From contig NC_021658.1 in NCBI RefSeq assembly GCF_000418325.1, forward strand, positions 4,575,501 through 4,639,500: a DNA stretch of 64,000 nt. Reading direction: 5' to 3'. The notes beneath the pieces were generated by a model that was not told the origin of the DNA, made no database searches, and was given only the letters and a program-made list of their open reading frames with translations. Source of the DNA: Sorangium cellulosum So0157-2 (lineage in GTDB: Bacteria; Myxococcota_A; Polyangia; Polyangiales; Polyangiaceae). Shown here one piece after another: positions 28,617 through 37,292 of this stretch (positions within the stretch are counted from its first letter, which is position 1; every line of letters begins with the position of its first letter). The position numbers were made by a program, and so were the translations under genes.

Positions 28617-30898
28617 GCGTATTCATCGGAGCGCTGCTGGCGCCGCCCCTCCATCGCGCGCTCGGGCGCCCGGCCGGCTGGCTCTTCGCGGCGCTCCCGC
28701 TCGTTCCGCTCGCGCTCGCGATGCGGTTCGTCCCGAGGCTCTTCGCCGCGGGGGAGGCCCATCACGCGTCGCTGCCGTGGATCCCGTCGCTCGGCGTGGA
28801 GCTCGCGGTGAGGCTGGATGGGCTCTCGCTCGTGTTCCTCGGGCTCATCTGCGGCATCGGGGCGCTGATCTTCGTGTACGCGAGCGAATACCTGCGCTCG
28901 CACCCGCGGCTCGGGCGGTTTTACGCGTATCTGCTCCTGTTCACGGGATCCATGGCGGGCCTCGTGCTCGCCGACGATGTCATTCTCCTCTTCGTGTGCT
29001 GGGAGCTCACGAGCGTGAGCTCGTATCTCCTCATCGGGTGGGACCACGAGCGGCCGGAGGCGCGCAAAGCCGCCTTGACGGCGCTCCTCGTGACGGGCGG
29101 CGGCGGGCTCGCCATGCTCGCGGGCCTCGTCCTCCTCGCCGTCGTCACCGGCGAGACGCAGATCTCGCGGTTCTCGGGGGACGCCGTCCGCGGGAGCCCC
29201 CTCTACCTGCCGATCCTGCTCCTCGTCCTCGCGGGGGCCTTCACGAAATCGGCGCAGGTGCCCTTTCATTTCTGGCTCCCTCGGGCGATGGCGGCGCCCA
29301 CGCCGGTCAGCGCCTACCTGCACTCGGCCACGATGGTGAAGGCCGGCGTCTATCTGCTCGCGCGCCTGCACCCGACGCTGGGCGCGACGCGCGAATGGCA
29401 CCTCGTCGTGACGGCCTTCGGCGCCGCCACGATGGTGACGGGCGCGGCGCTCGCGGTCGCGCAGAAGGATCTCAAGCGGATCCTCGCCTATTCGACCGTG
29501 AGCGTGCTCGGCCTCCTCACGATGCTCCTCGGCATCGGGACCCGGGCGGCCGTCGCCGCGGCGGTGGTCTATCTGGCCGCGCATTCGCTGTACAAGGGCG
29601 CGCTCTTCATGACCGCGGGGACCCTGGACCACGAGACCGGGACCCGCGACGTCACCCGTCTGCGGGGCCTCGCGCGGCGGATGCCGATCACCGCGACGGC
29701 GGCCGTGCTGGCGGCGCTCTCGAGCGCCGGGGCGCCGCCCCTCCTCGGTTTCCTGTCGAAGGAGCTCTTCTACGAGGCCGTCCTCGCGCCGCCCTCGATG
29801 ACGGCGGTCCTCGTCGGGGCCGCGGTCCTGTCGAGCGCCCTCCTCGTCGTGGTGAGCTTGGTCGTCGCCCATCGCCCCTTCTTCGGGGGTTCCCCGGCGG
29901 CGCCCACGCTCCCCCACGAAGCGCCGCCGTCCTTGTGGCTCGGTCCTGCCACGCTCGCGGCGGCGGGCCTCGTCCTCGGGGTGGCGCCGCGGCTCCTCGG
30001 CGACCTCCCGGGCCTGGCGGCGACCGCCATCCTCGGCCGACCCGCGCCGCTCGAGCTGCGCCTCTGGCACGGCCTGACCCCGGTGCTCGGGCTCAGCGTC
30101 GCGACCCTCCTCGCCGGCCTCGGCCTCTTCCGCGTCCTCTCCGGCCGGCAAGCGCGCCTCCTCGACGCCGCCGCGCGCGCCGCCACGCGCCTTGGAGCGT
30201 GGGGCCCCGCGCGCGTGTACGACGCTGCCTTCGCGGGGCTCCTCCGGTTCGCGGAGTGGCTGACCAGGCGGCTCCAGACGGGGCATTTGCGCCATTACCT
30301 GCTCATCACGGTTTTCACGACGGTCGTGCTCGTCGGGACGCCGCTGCTCCGGAGCCTCCCTTTCACGGTCCCGTCGCTCACCGTGGAGCTCCCGGAGCTC
30401 GTGCTCGCGGGCGTGATCCTCGGGTCCGCGGCCATGGCGACGCGCACGCAATCGCGCCTCGCCGTCGTCGCCGCGCTCGGCGCGATCGGCATCTGCGTCA
30501 TGCTCGTCTTCGTGATCTTCAGCGCGCTCGATCTCGCGCTGACGCAGATCATGGTCGAGGTGCTGACGATCGTCATCTTCGTCCTCGTCCTGCACCACCT
30601 GCCGCGCTTCGTGCCCCGATCCCCCGCGCGCGTGTGGATCCCGGACGCGATCGTCTCCGTGATCTTCGGGGGCATGGTGACCCTGCTCATCCTCATGTCG
30701 TCGACGCTCTCCCCGGAGCCGATCCTGCGCGAGTTCTTCGTGGAGAAGGGATACGCCGAGGCCCACGGGCGGAACATCGTCAACGTGATCCTCGTGGATT
30801 TCCGGGCGATGGACACGCTGGGGGAGTCCACGGTCCTCTGCGTGGCCGGGATCGGGGTCTATGCGCTGCTCGCGACCCGTACGCGGAAGGGAGCCTGA
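28598..30898 (+). CDS. mrpA: Mrp antiporter subunit A
   Basis: A 766-residue membrane protein of the multi-subunit Na+(K+)/H+ antiporter, related to NuoL. The proton-channel core shows FVCWELTSVSSYLLIGWD, KSAQVPFHFWLPRAMAAPTP, SAYLHSATMVKAGVYLL and HSLYKGALFMTAGTLDHETG, with the conserved Glu (WELTS) and Lys residues. The C-terminal extension typical of MrpA is present, with a DUF4040-like region (about 590-680) and VNVILVDFRAMDTLGE. An AAGGGGG lies upstream of the ATG at 28598. It is the first of seven tightly packed genes mrpA-G; mrpB starts 3 bp after its stop. The complex exports cations in exchange for protons, giving pH and salt tolerance. Confidence 0.93.
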   Translation: MLWAVLSVFIGALLAPPLHRALGRPAGWLFAALPLVPLALAMRFVPRLFAAGEAHHASLPWIPSLGVELAVRLDGLSLVFLGLICGIGALIFVYASEYLRSHPRLGRFYAYLLLFTGSMAGLVLADDVILLFVCWELTSVSSYLLIGWDHERPEARKAALTALLVTGGGGLAMLAGLVLLAVVTGETQISRFSGDAVRGSPLYLPILLLVLAGAFTKSAQVPFHFWLPRAMAAPTPVSAYLHSATMVKAGVYLLARLHPTLGATREWHLVVTAFGAATMVTGAALAVAQKDLKRILAYSTVSVLGLLTMLLGIGTRAAVAAAVVYLAAHSLYKGALFMTAGTLDHETGTRDVTRLRGLARRMPITATAAVLAALSSAGAPPLLGFLSKELFYEAVLAPPSMTAVLVGAAVLSSALLVVVSLVVAHRPFFGGSPAAPTLPHEAPPSLWLGPATLAAAGLVLGVAPRLLGDLPGLAATAILGRPAPLELRLWHGLTPVLGLSVATLLAGLGLFRVLSGRQARLLDAAARAATRLGAWGPARVYDAAFAGLLRFAEWLTRRLQTGHLRHYLLITVFTTVVLVGTPLLRSLPFTVPSLTVELPELVLAGVILGSAAMATRTQSRLAVVAALGAIGICVMLVFVIFSALDLALTQIMVEVLTIVIFVLVLHHLPRFVPRSPARVWIPDAIVSVIFGGMVTLLILMSSTLSPEPILREFFVEKGYAEAHGRNIVNVILVDFRAMDTLGESTVLCVAGIGVYALLATRTRKGA

Positions 30899-30901
30899 GC
30901 C

Positions 30902-31321
30902 GTGCCCTCCGTGATCCTGCGCGCCGCGGCGCCGGTCTTGATGGTGCTCCTGATCATCGTCTCGATTTACGCGCTCCTCCGCGGTCACCACGAGCCCGGG
31001 GGCGGGTTCATCGGCGGGCTCATCATCGCGTCGGCGTTCTCGCTCCACGTCCTCGCGTACGACGTCCCCTCGACGCGGCGGCTGCTCCGCGTCGCGCCCC
31101 AGACGCTCATGGGGCTCGGGCTCTCGACGATCCTGCTCTCGGGCGTCATCGGGCTCGTGGCCGGCGGAGCCTTCCTGCAAGGCGTGTGGGCGACCGTCCC
31201 GGTGCCGGGGCTCGGCGACGTCGCGGTGGGGACGCCGGTGCTGTTCGACGCCGGCGTGTATGCCGCCGTGATGGGCATGGTGCTCATGATCATCCTCATG
31301 ACCGCGGAGATGAGCTCATGA
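30902..31321 (+). CDS. mrpB: Mrp antiporter subunit B
   Basis: A 139-residue protein with four predicted membrane helices starting at GTG. The conserved MrpB stretch YALLRGHHEPGGGFIGGLI is present, as is the final helix VYAAVMGMVLMIILMTAEM. It shares the MnhB family fold and contributes to the ion path of the complex. Its stop overlaps the mrpC start by 4 bp, so the two are translationally coupled. Confidence 0.92.
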   Translation: MPSVILRAAAPVLMVLLIIVSIYALLRGHHEPGGGFIGGLIIASAFSLHVLAYDVPSTRRLLRVAPQTLMGLGLSTILLSGVIGLVAGGAFLQGVWATVPVPGLGDVAVGTPVLFDAGVYAAVMGMVLMIILMTAEMSS

Positions 31322-31665
31322 CGGTCCTCCTCGCGATCGTCGTCGGCGGGCTCTATGCGTCGGGGCTGTTCCTCATGCTCCGGCGCAGCATCGTGAAGCT
31401 CGCCTTCGGCCTCGTGCTGCTCGGGCACGGCACGAACCTCCTCATCCTCACGGCGGGCGGCGTCGTCCGCGGCCGTCCCCCGCTGATCCCCAGGGGTGGA
31501 GAGGTCTTCCACGCGCCGCCGGCCGATCCGATGGCCCAGGCGCTGATCCTGACGGCGATCGTCATCAGCTTCGCGGTCGTCGCGTTCGCCGTCGTCCTCC
31601 TCCATCGCGTTCATCGGACCATGGGCAGCGACGACATCGACTCCCTCGAATCGACCGACCCATGA
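31318..31665 (+). CDS. mrpC: Mrp antiporter subunit C
   Basis: A 115-residue, three-helix protein of the NuoK-like MnhC family. It reads GLYASGLFLMLRRSIVKLAF, then LGHGTNLLILTAGG, and ends with the helix DPMAQALILTAIVISFAVVAF typical of NuoK/MrpC. The ATG at 31318 overlaps the mrpB stop (ATGA), and its own stop overlaps mrpD in the same way. The loop carries GRPPLIPRGGEVFHAP. Confidence 0.93.
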   Translation: MTVLLAIVVGGLYASGLFLMLRRSIVKLAFGLVLLGHGTNLLILTAGGVVRGRPPLIPRGGEVFHAPPADPMAQALILTAIVISFAVVAFAVVLLHRVHRTMGSDDIDSLESTDP

Positions 31666-33185
31666 AGGTGCTCCTCGTCCTGCCCGTGCTCGTCCCCATG
31701 ACCACGGCGGTCCTCTCGCTCCTCTCCTTTCCGCGTGTGGGCCAGCGCGCGGGGAGGCACCCCGCGCTCGGCCTCGTCGGGAGCGTCGTCCAGCTCGCCG
31801 TCGGCGTCGTCTTGCTCCGCGCCGTGCACCGGGGAGGCATCCAATCGACCCAGCTCGGAGGCTGGCCCGCCCCGTACGGCATCACCTTCGTGGTCGACCT
31901 CTTCTCGGCGCTGATGGTCCTGCTCTCGGGCGTCATCGCGGTCGCCACGTCGATCTACTCCCTGTCGGACATCGACCGGGAGCGGCGGGCGCGCGGGTTC
32001 TACCCGCTCATGCACGTGCTCCTCATGGGGGCGAACGGCGTGTTCGTCACCGGCGACCTCTTCAATCTCTACGTCTGGTTCGAGGTGACGCTGATCGCGT
32101 CCTTCGTGCTCCTGGTGCTCGGCAACGAGCGGCCGCAGATGCAGGGCGCGATCAAGTACGTCGCGATGAACCTGATCTCGAGCGCCCTCTTCCTCACCGG
32201 CCTCGGCATCCTTTACGGCTCCGTGCACGCGCTCAACCTGGCCGACCTCTCGCTCAAGCTGCCGAGCCTCGCGCCGCCGATCCGGATCACCCTCGCGATG
32301 ATCTTCCTCGTCGCGTTCGGCATCAAGGCCGCTGTCTTCCCCCTCTTCTTCTGGCTGCCGGACTCGTATCACACGCCTCCCGTGACGGTCACCGCGCTGT
32401 TCGCGGGGCTCTTGACGAAGGTGGGCGTCTACGCCCTCGTGCGGATCTTCACCCTCGTCTTCGTGGCCGACGGGGAAGCCACCCACGCGCTCCTCCTCGG
32501 GATCGCGGCCTTCACCATGGCCGTGGGCGTCCTCGGCGCGGTGTCCCACCGGGAGGTCCGGCGGATCCTCGCGTTTCACAGCGTGAGCCAGGTCGGCTAC
32601 ATGGTCATGGGCCTCGGCCTGTTCACGGCGTCGTCGCTCTCGGGGGCGATCTTCTTCGTCTTGCACCACGCCATCATCAAGTCGAACCTCTTCCTCATCA
32701 GCGGGATCATGCGATCCGACAGGAGAGACGTCCCCCTCGACCTTCAGGGCGGGCTCCTCGCGCGGAGCCCCGGGCTCTCCGCCTGTTTCCTCGTCACGGC
32801 CCTCTCCCTCGCCGGCATGCCGCCCTTGTCGGGGTTCTGGGGCAAGCTCATGCTGGTGCGGTCGGGGCTCGAGGTCGGCTCGCGCGGGGCCGCGGCCGTC
32901 GTCGCCACCAGCCTCGCCGTCGGCCTCGTCACCCTCATCTCGATGACGAAGATATGGAATGAGGCCTTCTGGAAGCCCGCGCCCGCCGAGGCCGACCTCG
33001 CCGCGCGGGAGGGCGGCGCGCGGCGTCGCGCGCTCCTCTACGCGCCGGTCGTCCTCTTGACCGCGCTGGGCTTCGCGCTCGGGATGGCGCCCGAGCCGCT
33101 CCTCGCCGTCGTCCGGCGGGCCGCCGCGCAGCTCGCCGAGCCGACGGAATACGTGCGCACCGTGCTGGGGGAGGGGCGCCCATGA
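31662..33185 (+). CDS. mrpD: Mrp antiporter subunit D
   Basis: A 507-residue, NuoM/N-like membrane protein. Conserved features are LFNLYVWFEVTLIASFVLLV (with the essential Glu), KAAVFPLFFWLPDSYHTPPV, FAGLLTKVGVYALVRIFTL, FHSVSQVGYMVMG and HHAIIKSNLFLISGIM. About 14 helices fit the family. MrpD is one of the two proton-translocating cores and, with MrpA, essential for antiport. It overlaps mrpC and mrpE by 4 bp each. Confidence 0.94.
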   Translation: MKVLLVLPVLVPMTTAVLSLLSFPRVGQRAGRHPALGLVGSVVQLAVGVVLLRAVHRGGIQSTQLGGWPAPYGITFVVDLFSALMVLLSGVIAVATSIYSLSDIDRERRARGFYPLMHVLLMGANGVFVTGDLFNLYVWFEVTLIASFVLLVLGNERPQMQGAIKYVAMNLISSALFLTGLGILYGSVHALNLADLSLKLPSLAPPIRITLAMIFLVAFGIKAAVFPLFFWLPDSYHTPPVTVTALFAGLLTKVGVYALVRIFTLVFVADGEATHALLLGIAAFTMAVGVLGAVSHREVRRILAFHSVSQVGYMVMGLGLFTASSLSGAIFFVLHHAIIKSNLFLISGIMRSDRRDVPLDLQGGLLARSPGLSACFLVTALSLAGMPPLSGFWGKLMLVRSGLEVGSRGAAAVVATSLAVGLVTLISMTKIWNEAFWKPAPAEADLAAREGGARRRALLYAPVVLLTALGFALGMAPEPLLAVVRRAAAQLAEPTEYVRTVLGEGRP

Positions 33186-33655
33186 GAGCCCTCGTCCTCA
33201 ACCTGTTCCTGGCGATCATCTGGGTGACCCTGCTCGGCCGCGTCACCGCGGGGGGCCTCGTCTTCGGCTTCCTCCTCGGGTACCTCCTGCTCTTCGGCCT
33301 CCGGCGCCTGCTCGGCCCCACGACCTACTTCGAGAAGCTGCCGGGGGTGCTGTCATTCCTGCTCTTTTATGCGAGAGAGATGGTGCGGGCGAACATCAGG
33401 GTCGCCCGCGACGTCATTTCGATCCGGCGAAAGAGCCGCCCCGGCATCGTCGCGGTCCCCCTGGATCTGACGACCGATCTCGAGATCACGGTGCTGACGA
33501 ACCTCCTCGCCCTGACGCCCGGCACCTTCGGCCTCGACGTGTCGAGCGACCGCACGGTCCTCTTCGTCCATGCGATGTTCGTGGACAGCGCCGACGCGCT
33601 GCGCGCGACCATCAAGAACGACCTCGAGCGCCGCGTGAAGGAGCTCTTCCGATGA
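33182..33655 (+). CDS. mrpE: Mrp antiporter subunit E
   Basis: A 157-residue MnhE-family protein. Two or three helices at the N terminus (LVLNLFLAIIWVTLLGRVTA, GFLLGYLLLFGLRRLLGP) are followed by the cytoplasmic domain with PGIVAVPLDLTTDLEITVLT and LTPGTFGLDVSSDRTVLFVH, a conserved MrpE block. It starts with ATG overlapping the mrpD stop and ends overlapping mrpF. Confidence 0.92.
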   Translation: MRALVLNLFLAIIWVTLLGRVTAGGLVFGFLLGYLLLFGLRRLLGPTTYFEKLPGVLSFLLFYAREMVRANIRVARDVISIRRKSRPGIVAVPLDLTTDLEITVLTNLLALTPGTFGLDVSSDRTVLFVHAMFVDSADALRATIKNDLERRVKELFR

Positions 33656-33918
33656 CCCCGCTCCTGCTCGTCGCGATCGCCGTCGTCACGGTGGCGTTCG
33701 TCGTCGCGTTCATCCGGCTCCTGCTCGGGCCGAGCCTCCCCGACCGCGTGGTCGCCATGGACCTCATGGCGACGGTCGGCAGCGGGGGCATCGCCCTCTA
33801 CGCGATGGTGACCGACCAGGGCATCCTCCTCGACGCGGTGATGGTGCTGTCGCTCATCTTTTTCCTCGGCACCATCGCGTTCGCGTATTACCTCCAGCGA
33901 CAGGGGGAGACGTCGTGA
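33652..33918 (+). CDS. mrpF: Mrp antiporter subunit F
   Basis: An 88-residue, three-helix MnhF protein. It has the family pattern RLLLGPSLPDRVVAMDLMAT and GIALYAMVTDQGILLDAVMV with the conserved Asp, ending in a helix (FFLGTIAFAYYLQRQ). It overlaps mrpE and mrpG by 4 bp each. In other Mrp systems F is needed for assembly and has been linked to bile-salt efflux. Confidence 0.92.
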   Translation: MTPLLLVAIAVVTVAFVVAFIRLLLGPSLPDRVVAMDLMATVGSGGIALYAMVTDQGILLDAVMVLSLIFFLGTIAFAYYLQRQGETS

Positions 33919-34544
33919 TCCTCGATATCGTCGAGGGCGCGCTCCTCGTCGTCGGATGCATCTTCATGCTGCTCGCGGCCGTGGGCATCCTCCGCATGCC
34001 GGACCTGTTCACGCGCCTCCAGGTGACGTCGAAGGCCTCGGTGTTCGGGATGACGTGCATCATCTCCGCTTCCGCCCTTCATTTCGCGGACCCGGCCGTC
34101 ACCGCCCGCGCCATCGTCATCATCGCGTTCGTGGTGCTGACGATGCCCGTCGCGACGCACCTGCTCGCTCGCGCCGGCTACACGACCAACACGCCCCTCT
34201 CGCCCGAGACCGTGGTGAACGAGCTCGCGGGGCACTACGATCCGACGACCCACACCCTCGTCGGCGCGGAGCCGAGGAGCCGCATGTTCGACCTCGCGCC
34301 CGGCGCCGCCGTCGTCGGCAAGCGCATCGCCGAGCTCGGTCTGCCCGCCGGGGTGCTCATCCGCGCCATTGACCGGGAGGGCGTGACCGTCGTGCCCCGG
34401 GGCCAAACGATCCTCGAGGTCGGCGACAGGCTCGACGTGCTCGCGGAGCCGGCGGAGCTCGGCCGCGTGCGCGAGATCTTCCAGGCCCAGGCCGCAGCGA
34501 CGGCGACGGACGATCCGGACGGCAAATCGAGCGCCTCCTCGTAG
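33915..34544 (+). CDS. mrpG: Mrp antiporter subunit G fused to a TrkA_C (RCK_C) domain
   Basis: A 209-residue protein, about twice the length of standard MrpG. Residues 1-105 are MnhG-like with three helices (GILRMPDLFTRLQVTSKASV is the family signature). Residues about 118-200 match a TrkA_C/RCK_C ligand-binding domain: LAPGAAVVGKRIAELGLPAG, then VTVVPRGQTILEVGDRLDVL. Such domains gate or regulate K+ transporters by binding small ligands. The fusion would give the antiporter a built-in cytoplasmic sensor; that role is inference. It is the last gene of the mrp run; the coding frame is continuous through the joint. Confidence 0.9.
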   Translation: MILDIVEGALLVVGCIFMLLAAVGILRMPDLFTRLQVTSKASVFGMTCIISASALHFADPAVTARAIVIIAFVVLTMPVATHLLARAGYTTNTPLSPETVVNELAGHYDPTTHTLVGAEPRSRMFDLAPGAAVVGKRIAELGLPAGVLIRAIDREGVTVVPRGQTILEVGDRLDVLAEPAELGRVREIFQAQAAATATDDPDGKSSASS

Positions 34545-34768
34545 CATCGAGGACGACGAAGCGGCGCTCCAAGACCCGGCGTCGAGGAGGAGCTCGTCGC
34601 GGTCGCCCTCGGGTACCTCGCCGCGCGCCCGGGGGCGCGCCGCGCGAGCGCCACGTGATGGGGAGACGCTGCGCACGAGCCGCCGGTGGAATAGCGCGTG
34701 GTCCGGGGCGCTCCGTGGCCCTGGCGGTCGCGGCCCTCACGACCGCGCCGCCGGCGATGCCGAGGCGG

Positions 34769-35965
34769 TCAGCCGTGAGGGCTCGACGACACGCGGGCAG
34801 GCTCGATGCGGCGGTAGGACAGCCGCCGCAGCAGCACCTCCGCCGGGCCGCGGTGGCCTGCGCGGCGCATCCCATCGGCCAGCAGGATCGAGGCGATCCA
34901 GAGGACGACGGCGACCGCGCAGCTGGCGGCGAAGCCCATGTCATCCCTCAAGTCCAGGGTGAACGGGTAGAACAGCGCGAGCCACACCGCCGATTGAAAC
35001 AGGTAGAACGTCAACGACCGCTGGCCCAGCGCGGCGAGCGCCGTGGTGAGGGGGCCCTGGTTGCGTCCGACCCCGATCGCGACGAGTCCGGCGGCGGCGG
35101 CCATGCCGATGCCGCCAGCGTATCCGGTCAAGGCGTGTGCGCCGGCGACCGTCCAGGTCATGGACGTCGTCCATGCGCCGATCAGCATGAGGGCCATCGG
35201 AAGCCTGCCGAAGAGGGACACCGCCATGCCGATCGCGGCGACGCGCCACAACAGCGGCGCATGACGCTCCGGTTCGTCGAGGAGCCGGCGCCTGGCGGCC
35301 CAGATGCCCGGGAGCATGCCCGGCACCACAACGACGGTGGAGACGGCGGTCTTCAGCGGCCAGAACGGAAGGCCGGCGAGGACGTGGGCAACGTAGTCGG
35401 GGGCCATGATCGGCGCCAGGGTCATGGGCTCGCCCGTGGCCGCGGCGGTCTGGGCTGTCACGCTCTGCCAGGAGAGCAGGAGCGTTGCGGGGACGAGCGT
35501 CACGGCGCTGGTCCACCCCAAGATCGCGTCCCGGCTCCGGACCAGCGGCGCGAGCAGGAGCAGCGTCAGCCCGTAGACCGCGACGATATCGAGCGGGACG
35601 AGCAGCGCCGCGTGCGCGAAGCCGATGACCATCAGCCAGAGACCCCGGCGCCGCAGCAACTCGCGGATCGAGGCCCAGTCGCTGCCTCGCGCGTGCTGCC
35701 GCTGGGTCAATTGTCCCAGCGCGTAGCCGAAGAGGAAGACGAACATGGCGCGGGCCTGGTTCTCGGCGAAGAGGGAACGGACGAACGCGGCGAGCGCGTT
35801 GAGGGCGGCTGGTCCGAGATCCCAATGGCTGACGAACGCCGGCGCGTGGGCCACGGCGATCGGCAGCAGCATGAAGCCGCGCGCGAGGTCCGGCGCGAGG
35901 GACCGACTGGCCACGTCGGTGAGCGCTCGGGGGTGGTGGGAAAGGTCCATGGACGTCACCCGCAT
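34769..35965 (-). CDS. DUF418-family membrane protein
   Basis: A 398-residue protein with about ten membrane helices. Family-typical features are the N-terminal SLAPDLARGFMLLPIAVAHA, FLFGYALGQL and, near the C terminus, LGQRSLTFYLFQSAVWLALF followed by a paired helix. DUF418 proteins are multi-pass transport-like proteins of unknown function, common in actinobacteria beside MarR/GbsR-type regulators. Two starts are possible (35965 or 35950); neither has a strong Shine-Dalgarno. It is divergent from the regulator at 36230, with repeat-rich, relatively AT-rich DNA between. The pair may have been acquired together. Confidence 0.85.
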   Translation of the reverse strand: MRVTSMDLSHHPRALTDVASRSLAPDLARGFMLLPIAVAHAPAFVSHWDLGPAALNALAAFVRSLFAENQARAMFVFLFGYALGQLTQRQHARGSDWASIRELLRRRGLWLMVIGFAHAALLVPLDIVAVYGLTLLLLAPLVRSRDAILGWTSAVTLVPATLLLSWQSVTAQTAAATGEPMTLAPIMAPDYVAHVLAGLPFWPLKTAVSTVVVVPGMLPGIWAARRRLLDEPERHAPLLWRVAAIGMAVSLFGRLPMALMLIGAWTTSMTWTVAGAHALTGYAGGIGMAAAAGLVAIGVGRNQGPLTTALAALGQRSLTFYLFQSAVWLALFYPFTLDLRDDMGFAASCAVAVVLWIASILLADGMRRAGHRGPAEVLLRRLSYRRIEPARVSSSPHG

Positions 35966-36044
35966 GCTGGGGCCCGGCCGCGCCGACTCGGTACGTGGGC
36001 CGAGCGCGCCGGCGCCTCACCAGGCTATTGGAACAGCGACGAAA

Positions 36045-36173
36045 GCTACGTAGCGTTTCATGCATCGTCAACGATGGATCATGCGGTTTATCGCGATGTG
36101 CGGCGATTCCATGGCAGTCGTTGCAATGGCGTTGTCGATGAACGCAACGGTTGGGCGCTCGGTCGTTGCAATG
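36045..36173. promoter_or_regulatory. Operator-like repeats between the DUF418 gene and its regulator
   Basis: This lower-GC stretch contains a palindrome GCTACGTAGC (36045-36054), a dyad CATCGT-ca-ACGATG (36063-36076) and two direct copies of GTCGTTGCAATG (36117-36128 and 36162-36173). Such density in a divergent intergenic region suggests binding sites for the MarR-like regulator. Which repeat is the operator is unknown. Confidence 0.55.
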
Positions 36174-36229
36174 TGCTGATCATGAATGCACACTGGGCTC
36201 GACCATCGACCCACAGGAGGCAGTCGACG

Positions 36230-37192
36230 ATGCCGGGAGGCAGGCTGAGCGACCAGGACCGCGGGCTTATCGCGTCATGGCTGGCCGAGGGGCTCGGGTA
36301 CGCCGAGATCGGGAGGCGGCTGGGCAGGCCGACGTCGACGATCAGCCGGGAGGTGGCCCGCAACGGCGGTCCCGGGGGCTACCGGGCGGACCACGCCCAC
36401 GAGGCGACCGGGCGGCGCGCTCGCCGGCGCAGGCTGGGCCCGCCGGCGGAGCTGCCGGCGGCCGTCGGCGCGGACGGTCGGGACGCCGAGGCGGTGCGCG
36501 CCTACATCGAGCGATTCGCGGCGCTGATGGTCCAGACAGGGCTGCCACGGACGGCGGCCCGGGTGCTCGCCTCGCTGTACACCCTCGACGCCGGCGCCAT
36601 GACCGCCACCGAGCTGATCAGGCGTCTGCGGGTCAGCCCTGCTTCGGTGTCCAAGGCCATCGGCTATCTGGAGGGGCTGGAAGTGGTCCGGCGCGAGCGC
36701 GGCCCCGGGCGACGGGAGCGCTACGTCGTCGACGACGACGTCTGGGAGCGGTCGTGGGTGGCGAGCGCGCGCGCGAACGCGATGTGGGCGGATGCCGCCC
36801 GGCAGGGGGCTGATATCTTCGGTGCCGTCACGCCCGCCGGAGCCCGGCTGGACCGCGTGGGCCGATTCTTCGCGCGCCTCAGCGACGATATGGCGGGCGG
36901 CCCTGTCGAAGCCGCCCTGGGCGACGCGCTCACGGCGGTCGCCGCGCTGGTGCACGCGAGCGCGCCGCTCACCGTGCACCAGCTGGCGACCGCGCTGGAC
37001 TGGCCCGCGGAGCGCGTCACCAGCGCCCTGCGCGACGCCGAACAGCACCCGGACGTCATCGATCCCGTCGCCGTCCGGCGCGCCGCGCCCGGCACCTATA
37101 CCATTACCGCAAGGCTCGATCGGCTCACCACGACACAGCGGGAGGCCCTCGGTTGTCACCGGGAGAGGACCTTGACCGGCGCCGCCGAGTGA
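36230..37192 (+). CDS. Transcriptional regulator: IS30-type HTH fused to a MarR/GbsR-like domain
   Basis: A 320-residue protein with two DNA-binding modules. Residues 1-65 match the HTH_38/Tra8 domain of IS30 transposases (LSDQDRGLIASWLAEGLGYA, EIGRRLGRPTSTISREVARN, GGYRADHAHEA). Residues 85-200 are MarR/GbsR-like (LMVQTGLPRTAARVLASLYT, then SPASVSKAIGYLEGLEVVRR with a wing). The final third is a further helical or winged region (APLTVHQLATALDWPAERVT). An AGGAGG (36215-36220) supports the ATG at 36230. There is no transposase catalytic core, so it is a regulator that borrowed a transposase HTH. It is divergent from the DUF418 gene and probably represses it. Confidence 0.85.
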   Translation: MPGGRLSDQDRGLIASWLAEGLGYAEIGRRLGRPTSTISREVARNGGPGGYRADHAHEATGRRARRRRLGPPAELPAAVGADGRDAEAVRAYIERFAALMVQTGLPRTAARVLASLYTLDAGAMTATELIRRLRVSPASVSKAIGYLEGLEVVRRERGPGRRERYVVDDDVWERSWVASARANAMWADAARQGADIFGAVTPAGARLDRVGRFFARLSDDMAGGPVEAALGDALTAVAALVHASAPLTVHQLATALDWPAERVTSALRDAEQHPDVIDPVAVRRAAPGTYTITARLDRLTTTQREALGCHRERTLTGAAE

Positions 37193-37292
37193 CGTCGATG
37201 CGGCGGGAATCCCGGGACCGCAGACATCCCTGAAGCCGTCGAGGTCGCCGGCGGCGCCGTCAGGATGCGTCGCCCCGGCAGGCGGAGGGCGG

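Noticed and set aside
36230..37192. An IS30 transposase
   Set aside because: Only the N-terminal HTH is shared; there is no integrase catalytic core and no terminal inverted repeats were found.
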